Shown: one piece after another, positions 55,764 through 64,000 of the stretch
How positions within the stretch are numbered: the first letter of the stretch is position 1
How the letters are laid out: every line of letters begins with the position of its first letter
Assembly (NCBI RefSeq): GCF_963259705.1
Contig: NC_081847.1
Span: 92,766,389 to 92,830,388 of the forward strand
Source: Myotis daubentonii
Taxonomy: Eukaryota > Chordata > Mammalia > Chiroptera > Vespertilionidae
DNA length: 64,000 nt
Direction of reading: 5' to 3'
Translations under genes and position numbers: made by a program
Notes under the pieces: model-generated
The model's input: the letters and a program-made list of their open reading frames with translations, nothing else
Database searches by the model: none
What the model was told of the DNA's origin: nothing

Positions 55764-58700
55764 AGGGGAGAGCGGACATCACCACCCAGGAGCCCCATAA
55801 TTCTTAGGGTTTGTCGTATCCCTCAGGGGGGTTGGGCAAGAAAATGGATGAGAACCATGGGAGCTCTGAAAAAACAAAACAGAAACTAAACCTTCATACT
55901 GTTCCTTGTAGGATATTTTTTCAAATATTTGTTTTCCATTATAAAAGAAGTCTGTGGTTTAGATGTAGAGTGTGACATTTATATCTTTAGAAGATGGACA
56001 AATTGAGCCGACGACTGCAGTGCGCTCAGGTCACGGCATATTAATAACAGACTCCGGACCTCAGCGCCCAGAGCCCCGTCTCTGGAACCTCTCCCGACTG
56101 GGAGCCTCAAGGTTTCCCCGACACCAGCTGTAGATCGTGTCAGCCTGGCCCTGCAGCTTGATGTGAGTCATCATTAAAAGCCATGCTTGACAGCTGCATG
56201 CCGGTGACGTTAAAGGAGCGCAGGAGGGGAACACAGTTTCCGGGACACCGAAGCCTATTTTATTGCTCATCACTTGTCAGGGAAATTGAGAAATGAATTC
56301 AAATAGAAACATAAGTAATCCAGATACGAAGTATGTAATCACTTATTTTGTTTTTTCTTATTGAACACATGGCTTCGGCACTAATTGTATGTTGGAGAAT
56401 CAGTGGAAAGAATAATTAACAGTGTCTGCATCGAGGCCTGGAGTAAATGGGAAATATTTTAGGATCCGGCCTGAAATATCTCTCGCTCTACCTAACATCT
56501 TAATTGCTGGCGTGGAGGATGACATTACTAGATACTACGAAGTTTGATTTCTTTCCAAATGACTGCTCTTCCTTTACAGTCTTTTAAAGGTACTTCCTTT
56601 AGTTTTTTTTTTTTTTTAAAGGAAAAAGCATATGTTCATTATGCCTTCTTGGGTTTTGTATAAATTAGTCTTGTATGGAGGTAACTTTATATACACTAGG
56701 AGTCAGTATGAACAACTCGAAGGAATGTCTGGCAGTAGCATTTCATCGTTTCTGTCCTTTTTCAGAGCAAATTCTATAGTATTTTTAAAAATCATGTTCA
56801 TTTTACTCAGTATTCTGAGTTGGAGTAACTGTCTGAATGCCTACAGTAGAAAAGTCAGTCCCAGTAGCTATGAGGTCTTTATAACGTCCACACATAAATC
56901 ATTCTCATGTCACGTGTGCCTAATACCTCTGCCCCACCCCTTCTCAGGCGCAGGGGATATGTTTGTGCCACATCGTTGGTGAACATGTGCCCCTTTTTCC
57001 ATCTCTTGTCCCCCTTCCCTTGGCTTGTCATAGTATTCTCACAATTCCGCATCGCACACGATGAAAACGAAGCATGCGTTTAAATGTTCTGTTCAGAATG
57101 CTAGCCAAGCGGTCACCCATGGCTATCCAGCATTTGTAATGTGGTGACCCTGGATTTTGAAGATAAATGATCTCTTACATGTTAAGATGATAATGTTTTG
57201 AATATGTTGGGTTAAATAACGTTTACTATTAAAAATTAAAAAAAAAAAAAAAAGGCTACCAGAAACTTTAAAGTTGCCCACGCAGCTCACATAACATTTC
57301 CATGGGGCGATGCTGCTATAGAATTGATGTAGTTTATTTGCACCCCAGCACCCAGATTCAGTGTTTTACTCAAGGCCTGATAAATACAGAGAGTGTTGAA
57401 GTAACATTTGCTGTCTTCATAGTCTGTGACTACTTCCCTGGTCTTTTACCCAGCCCTCTAGTATTCTTAAATTTTAGCAAGAAATGATGAATGTATGGAT
57501 TTTGTTTTTTTATTCTATGAATATGGCTGCCTGGATTTCCTGCCCTGTGTTGTCACTGTGAGCTGACTTCATCCTTCAGAGTCAGTGGACCCTGTCCTAA
57601 TGGCCCTGCCTTGTTTGCTGGCCAGCTGCTGAGATAAGGGGTCTTGGAGTGTGGCTTTGATCTGCAGGTTTGAGTTCCTGTTGTTGATGTGCTCATTTGC
57701 ATTTGTAAATGTGCTACTTTTTGAATATGTGTGGGGATCTGCAGGAAGTTGTTGTTTTTTTTAAATCTTTTAAAATAAATCTTGGGTTACCAATTAGAGG
57801 ACATTTTAAGAGGTCACGTGCTTTAGGGAAATGAACGTGACCGGATATTAAACGATGACCAGGTGAGCACTACAGTGTAATCTTAAGAAACTTACTGTCT
57901 CCCCAAACCTGCCTGTCATTACTTTAGGAGCATGTGAAGCTTTAGTGAAATCCTGCATGAACTTCACAGCCTTCTGCTGAATCTATCGCCTGGGTGCCTC
58001 CTCCAGAGGCGTTTGAGTCTGGCCTGCTCATTGGCCATTCCTGTCCTCTCTGCTGAGGGCAGCAGGGAATGAATGCGTTTCTGCTCATTAGGACCCGGGT
58101 GTGGCATTCCTCATGCCAGGCCTGGACCTCCCCAGCCCAGGTGAGGTCAGTGTGCACAGGGAGTCGGAAGGCTTCACTGTGGTTCATCGGATGTGTCTGT
58201 GACCGGGAGCTGAAACGTGAACTAATAAGCCAGCTCGGAGACAGAGCGTCTCGCACGCACCGTGGGAGAGATTAGCCGGGCTGTCCGGGGGTGACACAGT
58301 CCTGATTCAGGCTGTATCTGCGGATGACGAAACCCCAAATGCTTCCAGTGGGCGGACTGATAGCGCGCGTCTCAAGGCTAAATATATCTGCTCTCAGCGG
58401 CCACTGGGCAGGCGCCGGCCTGTCACCCTCAGCGGCGCAGGTCAGCCTGTCCTGCTAGGTTTGCAGATACAAAGAGACGTGTGCACGGCAGAGGCCAGGA
58501 CAGCCAATACTGAACCGAAGTAGGCACTTGGCTAGCGGATTTTTTAAGTAGTCGCTGTAAAAGCCTTTAAGCTGTTCACACTCTGTTCTTGTCGTTTGCT
58601 CTTGGAAAAGCGGTCCCCTCTCTCCAGCTCCCTGCTTTCCCGGTGCAGGTGGGTCACCGGGTTTCCAGAAGCCCAGCGCCCTTTTGTAAGTCTCCCTGCT

Positions 58701-58840
58701 GAGGGCCGCACCCCAGATTCCAGTCTCTGACATCACGCTCAGGGTTCTGCCCGCCCGCATCTCCCGTTCCTCACGCAGACAGCTTCTGGCAGATCAGGAC
58801 ACTGGGAGTTCGGTGTCTTCACTTCCCCGAACACCGCCCG
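55763..58840. other. Intron 2 interval, long repeat-poor AT-rich block
   Basis: About 3 kb with A/T runs near 56608 and 57240 but no transposon I can name. It includes unique-looking stretches at 56100-57500. No exon was identified. Confidence 0.4.
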
Positions 58841-58847
58841 CTCTCTG

Positions 58848-58922
58848 CCCACTGCCCGCTCTCTGCCCACTGCCCGCTCTCTGCCCACCGCCCGCTCGCT
58901 GCCCACCGCCCGCTCTCTGCCG
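58848..58922 (-). repeat. Minisatellite, 18-bp unit, about 4 copies
   Basis: CGCTCTCTGCCCACTGCC units, with CACCGCC variants, repeat about four times. On the - strand they give GQRAGG-type frames, which are artefacts. Confidence 0.92.
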
Positions 58923-59797
58923 GGCCCCTTCCTTTGAGATGCTAGGTCCCAGGCGCTGATGCCTAAGGTGTCTCAGCCCATAGAGACCATGGCGCAGTTC
59001 GCCCTTCTGGAAGGTGGATAGTGTTATTCGCTCAAACCCTTCTTTCTCCAACCTTTTCCAAAGCCACTTCTGTTTCCAATTTCCTGTGAGTAACATCCAA
59101 AGTGCAGGGAGAAAGGGGGGCTGTGAGAGTCACGGCTGGGCGGGGCGAGGGACCCTTGTCCACCTGCGGGAGTGGTCACCAGCGTGGTGTGTCCCCGCGT
59201 AGGTCAGGGCGGCCCCAGGAGGCCTGACTAAGGCGCTGAGGTTGCTAATAGAAGGCCTGCTCTGCTTCCAGGGCCTGCAAGTAGGCCAGGGAGCTGCTGG
59301 AGGTCAGCTGGGGTGGATGGGAAAGTTGATAAGAACTCTCTTCCCCTGACAACCCTGAGCGAGGAGCTCTGCCTGCCCCGACCGCCCATCAGCGGAGTGG
59401 GTGCTCTCGTTCCCACCCTCTCATTTCCCCTCCGTCCCCCACCAGCTCAGCTCCATACGGGCCCACGTCGTGCTGCTGAGGAGCTGGAGGTAGACCGAGG
59501 CTGCCTCCTGCTCTCCAGGGACGGACAGTGATGCATGGGTGTGACATCCATGCAGACTGAATGCTGAAGCGAATCTGTTAGGTGCTGAGCAGAGGTCAGA
59601 GGACGGACGCCCGTGCTTCTGTGAGGGCCCTGGGGCCGGGCCTGGTGGAGAGAAGCCGCAGTTTGGAGGGTCAGGCTTTGGGTTCCACGGCCAGCTTTTC
59701 CTACGTGTCTGGATGCCCTTGGCCACGGTGGGCCAGCCTCTCTCTGGCCTTTGTTTCAGTGGTGCCTACGCAAGCCTGCCTGTAGCTCCTGGACAGC

Positions 59798-60165
59798 ACA
59801 TGCGGGTAGCCCTCGTGTCCGTGGGTTCTACACCCGCGGAAGCAACTAACCACAGGCGGAACGCATTTTTAAATGCTGTCTTACTGCTGATGGTACCGTG
59901 GATGGGTCTAGGATGGCTGTCGGTGCTGAGCATGTGCAGACCTTTCTCTTGGTATCATTCCATACCCTGTACAGAGTGACAGCTCTTACCGTAGCACTTG
60001 GTGTTGAGTTTCATGCGTAACCTAGAGGAGGTTTAAGTGGACCGGAGGAGGTGCGCATGTCACATGCCGATTCCACGCCGTTTTCTAGAAGAGACTGGAG
60101 CATCCTTGATCTTGGTATCAGCTGGGGTCCAGGAACCCCTCCTGGAGGATGCTGGGGGAGGGCTG
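59798..60165 (-). mobile_element. MER2-like (Tigger-type) DNA transposon
   Basis: CCCTCGTGTCCGTGGGTTCT, CGCGGAAGCAACTAACCACA, GAGCATGTGCAGACC and, at the far end, GAGCATCCTTGATCTTGGTA with GGGGTCCAGGAACCCCTCCT follow MER2 in reverse. MER2 is an old pogo/Tigger-derived non-autonomous element of placental mammals. This copy is diverged. Confidence 0.75.
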
Positions 60166-61745
60166 CATCACCCTTGTCCTCCGGGTGACTCCCACAGTGG
60201 CTCAGTGGGTCAGAACAGATCCATTGTTTCAGGGCTGGGGACAAAGGCAAAGGTTTGTTTTCAAGAACTAATTGGTGCCGAGAAAGACTGTGGCTGATAG
60301 GAGGTCTCCCATAGGGAAGCATTTCGTTAGTTTTTGGCTGAAACTAAAGCCAGGTGGATGAACCCGAGGACAGAGCACCCATGGAGATAACAGCAGAGGT
60401 CCCGTGTCTCCTGAGTGCAGTGTGAGCGCGTTCTCATTGCATATGTGAACACGGGCAACTCCCAGCTCATAGCCCAGAGAGGCAATGCACTCCTCAGCGG
60501 CCGGGCCCATGGCCTTTCGCCTCTGACCTCAGGAAAGGAGGCCCCGTGGCCCGTGCTTGTACCCATGGCTGTTCCTTCTGTCGGGAGTGATTTTCCCCGG
60601 CAGCGCGGCGTGTACGTTCCTGCCCCATCGCTCAGAAAGGGAGGAAGTCGCATTTGTTCCCCCGCGTTTTGGAAGCTGGGCACGTGGGAGAGGAATTCAT
60701 AACCCCAAGAATCAGGGCCCATAATTCCCTAAACCGTGGGAGAGTGTGCTTCCTGACCTGGTGGGCCCACAGGGAGGATTGGTTTCCAGGGTTTGATGTT
60801 CCAGAGCCGTGGGGACGAGTCAGAGAGATCTGGACACAGCCATCGGCGAGATCACCGGAAGCTAAGACTGGGCTCTGTCTTGAGTGACCGTGGAGTTTGC
60901 AGTGAGAAATCCCGGTTTTTGAGAACGATAGCCCAGTGTCTTATGTAGGTGACCGTCGGCTGCGCTGCCCTCACATGGCTCTGCTCATTGTTCTGGTGCC
61001 CAGGAGGCGACATGGCCGAAGGGTCCCCCTTTGTTTTCATCCTGCTCCTTAGATCCTTCGCGACCTGTGTACGGAGGGAAGCGCAGCTCTGTCCCTCTAA
61101 GCCTGTAGGAACATGGGGTTCCCCCACCCAGGGCGAGAGGGTGTTCCCCTTAGTTACTTGTCAGTTCTCGGTAAATTATCACACCTTGTTTTCTGGCCCA
61201 ACAGAGTTAAAAATGTGAAGAAAAGGTCTGTGAGGGCCACAGGCCAGTCCATGCAGAACGTATGTATTTGGCTCCATGTATTTATTTGGCTGCATCGGAC
61301 TCTGATTTCTATGTACAATTTTCTTCATTTTTACTGGCATTTCAAAAATGAACTTTCTCTTCTGCTTCCCTTTAGCTCCCAAAGTAGGAGTTTGTAGATA
61401 CAGTGTTTGTGCCATTAGCAGTCTAATGATTCTCCCATTGCATCGGGCCGTGGTTCAGATGCCGGTTTAATACGATTAACCGTACTTCCAGCGCTGGAGA
61501 AGGGCTGTCGCGCGGCCACAGTGTTGTTTAATGTTCAGCACCGACAGAGCCTGTTGAGGGATGACTGGATGCGGGCTTCATTATTCTGCGTGTCTTGACT
61601 GGTCAGGTAAATGGAATTCTACAGGCTCCAGGAAAAGGAGGGAAACTCATGTGTTTAGAAGTTACTCCTGCTTCTAGTTTAAAGTCACGCATTTGGGGAA
61701 AGTAATTATCTTCTCCTGGTGGCCTTGTTTTATTAAAAGTGCCTC
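60166..61745. other. Intron 2 interval, nothing recognised
   Basis: Mixed composition. Overlapping frames at 60268-60720 on both strands show no similarity to known proteins. Confidence 0.4.
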
Positions 61746-61747
61746 TA

Positions 61748-61958
61748 GCCAGGCCAGCGTTGGCTCAGTGGTGGAGCATCGACCTATGAACTGGGAGGTC
61801 ATGGCTCAATTCCCGGTCAGGGCACATGCCCAAGTTGCAGGCCTCATGGGCTTGGTCCCCAGTGTGGGGCGTGCAGGAGGCAACTGATCAATGATTCCCT
61901 CTCATCATTGATGTTTCTCTCTCTCTCTCCCTTCCTCTCCGAGATCAATAAAAATATA
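61748..61958 (+). mobile_element. Ves-type SINE with a Helitron in its A-rich tail
   Basis: Head AGCCAGGCCAGCGTTGGCTC, B-box region GGCTCAATTCCCGGTC, and tail GAGATCAATAAAAATATA. The Helitron at 61959 starts directly in the tail, so the SINE is the older of the two. Confidence 0.9.
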
Positions 61959-62390
61959 TCCTATATAATAAAAGCCCTAATATGCTAAGTATCCAGTCAT
62001 CTATCTGGTCAGCTGTTCAACCAATCAAAGCATAATATGCTAATGATATGCTAAGGCCACTCGACCACTCACTATGACGTGCACTGACCACCAGGGGGTA
62101 GATGCTCCAACCGGTAGGTTAGCTTGCTGCTGGGGTCCAGCTGATCAGGACTGGCAGAGATGGGCCGGACACACCCTGGAGCCCTTCTGCAGTTCCTCCC
62201 TCCCTGGCTGGCCAAACTCCTGCATCCCTCCTCGGCCCCGATCGTGCACCGGTGGGGTCCCTTGACCTGGCCTGTGCCCTCTCGAAGTCCAGGACCCCTT
62301 GGGGGATGTCGGAGAGCTGGTTTCGTCCAGATCCTGCAGGCCATGCTGCGGGACCCCACTGGTGCATGAATTCGTGCACCGGGCCTCTAG
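61959..62390 (+). mobile_element. Complete HeliBat-type non-autonomous Helitron, 432 bp
   Basis: It begins TCCTATATAATAAAAG and ends CTCTAG, preceded by an A and followed by a T: the TC...CTAG structure and A/T insertion without duplication typical of Helitrons. The subterminal hairpin GGTGCATGAATTCGTGCACC is at 62361-62380. No Rep/helicase is encoded. It shares with 14847 the 5' end and the CACTGACCACCAGGGGG motif (62082-62098). Confidence 0.95.
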
Positions 62391-62498
62391 TTTAAAAATA
62401 AGTGTCACTAATGTGTTTGCAAAGCAGGAGTTCACATCAGTAGAAAAATGGTTAGTTAAAACCCTTCTGATAAATCTTCTACCTAATGCAAAATATTA

Positions 62499-62736
62499 CC
62501 TTAGAGCAGTGGTTCTCAACCTTGGCTGCACATGAGAATCATCTGGGAATCTTTGTAAAATCCTGATTTCTGGGCCTCAGCCTCTGGAAATTCTGTTTCT
62601 TTGTTACTGATGTGGTGGCCCCACCCCATGACAAAGAAACAGGATTTCCGGAGGATGAGGCCCAGAAATCAGGATTTTACAAAGATTCCCAGGTGACTCT
62701 CATGTGCAGCCAAGGTTGAGAACCACTGCCTTAGAA
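62499..62736. mobile_element. Palindromic MER5-like hAT element, 7/8 TSD
   Basis: The element at 62507-62728 (222 bp) starts CAGTGGTTCTCAACCTTGGC and ends GCCAAGGTTGAGAACCACTG, perfect 20-bp inverted ends. The inner halves are also inverted copies (AAAATCCTGATTTCTGGGCC against its inverse). Flanks CCTTAGAG and CCTTAGAA match at 7 of 8. It is a second copy of the 28766 type. Confidence 0.9.
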
Positions 62737-64000
62737 TAACCTAGAGTGTGTAAATTTGTGATTCAGGTCTGTATGTATCCGGCATGCACACATGCATCTC
62801 GACGTAGAATGAACTCGATTTCCTGAGAGGCCTCACTGGACAGGGGCCGCGCGGGACTGTTACAGGGACACAAGTGTGTCTTTGAGCAGCTGCCTGAGCA
62901 AGAGCTGAGCTCCCATCAGCTGGGGCGAGTCAGCCTTGGCCGGCCGGGGCTCAAGGGCACGTGATTGCATTTCATCTCTCCGCTCTCCCAGCAGGCAGAT
63001 CTGTTTCTCTGAGTATGTGCAGTTTGTCCTTCAGTGAGGACTGGATGCGCCAATGCCCGTGAATTCCGTCCAGAAAGAGTTAATGAGGCTTTTAACGACA
63101 GGGTTCCATTTCCCATCGTAGTTTTAAAAAGTTACGGATCAAATACGCCAGTGAGGGTTTTCAGCACCCTTTCAGATTTGGGAAGTTGTCTCAAAAGCTG
63201 GGCCCAAGGAAGATGAAGCCATTGATCTTTCCAGGGGTGTCCCTGCCCTCTCAACACCTGTGTGTTAATTGGATAAGTAAGGGAGGGTTTTCTGTCCTGA
63301 GACCTGTGGGCTGTCAGTGGAGGGGGAAGAAGAGCAGGGAGATGACTGCCTCCTCCTCCTCCCAGGTTTTATCATGGACACTAGCGCGGGATAATTGGGT
63401 TTAATGTGTAGCAGAGGGCAGACCTGTGCTGTAAACAGGAGTTCTCAGCAGATACAGGGAGCAGCCTGTGTTGCAGGGTGCGGGAGGAAGCCTTGGTTGT
63501 ATGCTGTTTTTCAGGGCCTGGCGGGAGAGGGTGTTTTTCTTATTTTCCTTTTGTCGTTTGTCCCCCTCCCCTCCCTTCTTCCCCTTTTGCCAGACTGCGG
63601 AGTGTTAGAGAGGCTGCGGAGTGATAATTAGTCATCTCCACCTGATTTGTTTCCTCTTGCTTTTGCAGGCTGGCTAATTAAAATGCACCCAACCTTTCCC
63701 GCCCCTCCACCCAGGGAGAAGCAGGCTTCTTTAGACAGCTGCCTTTCTGACCTTCCGCAGTCTTTCCCGTCATTCTCTGTGTTTTATTGATGCTTTTTCG
63801 CCCATCGAGGAAACTCTGATATGCTGACGTGTGACCCTTAAGTATTAGAGGAACGGGTCCTGCTTGTAAGTGCGAGGTTTATGCCCATGTTTCATGAGTG
63901 TGAGGCCATACACAGTATAGTCCCATGAAGTGATCTGTTCAGTTCCAGTTTTGTCTGGCTTTGTTTTGCGTAGGGTTTTCTCTTATTTAGTGTTGTGTCC
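62737..64000. other. Intron 2 interval to the window end, nothing recognised
   Basis: Unique-looking sequence with no repeat family or exon that I can support. A splice-like TTTTGCAG at 63661-63668 is not followed by anything resembling CDH2 exon 3. Confidence 0.4.

Larger units (their letters stand above)
27821..64000 (+). other. CDH2: CDH2 intron 2, 5' part (runs off the window)
   Basis: No exon-3-like sequence of N-cadherin (prodomain continuation) was found in the remaining 36 kb, in keeping with the very long second intron of CDH2 in other mammals. Individual repeats are listed separately. Confidence 0.85.

Noticed and set aside
63655..63720. Possible CDH2 exon 3 after TTTTGCAG
   Set aside because: The sequence that follows does not encode the expected prodomain continuation and quickly meets stop codons in all relevant frames.
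1..64000. A prokaryotic-style or otherwise novel gene system
   Set aside because: There are no operon-like gene strings, ribosome-binding patterns or intact multi-gene modules. The content is fully consistent with one mammalian gene and bat repeats.

Overview
The window is nuclear DNA of a mammal, and the repeats point to a vesper bat (family Vespertilionidae). Three kinds of evidence support this: many tRNA-derived Ves-type SINEs on both strands, HeliBat-type rolling-circle transposons, and several families of short, young hAT DNA transposons, including SPIN-type elements. Only one gene can be supported. It is CDH2 (N-cadherin) on the + strand, represented by its promoter, exon 1, all of intron 1, exon 2 and the first 36 kb of intron 2. 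Exon 1 (coding 2573-2632) and exon 2 (27712-27820) join in phase to give the first 56 residues of the precursor. Those residues are the signal peptide and the start of the prodomain.

Layout. Positions 1-1019 are AT-rich upstream flank. Positions 1020-3960 are a large CpG island holding the promoter, the presumed 5' UTR, exon 1 and the start of intron 1. Positions 2633-27711 are intron 1: AT-rich and repeat-poor to about 9.5 kb, repeat-dense to about 17 kb, and GC-richer with four different minisatellites from 18 to 25 kb. A solo ERV LTR ends 353 bp before exon 2. Positions 27821-64000 are the start of intron 2, with relatively clean DNA at 28-32 kb and 56-58 kb among SINEs, an old L1, DNA transposons and microsatellites.

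There is no operon-like or prokaryote-like system here. The long open frames in the CpG island and minisatellites come from base composition and repeats, not from genes. Points worth a second look are mostly genome-evolution signals. Many hAT copies keep exact 8-bp target-site duplications and can be ordered by nesting: hAT into SINE, two hATs into one L1, and hAT into a minisatellite. Two HeliBat copies carry a CTCF-like motif, and in one copy the motif is repeated inverted to form a hairpin. Two MER5-like elements are near-complete palindromes. A TATA-bearing LTR lies in sense orientation just upstream of exon 2. The predicted bat N-cadherin is one residue shorter than human next to the signal cleavage region. 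I found no convincing previously undescribed biological system. Family names rest on recognising consensus features by eye, not on a database search.
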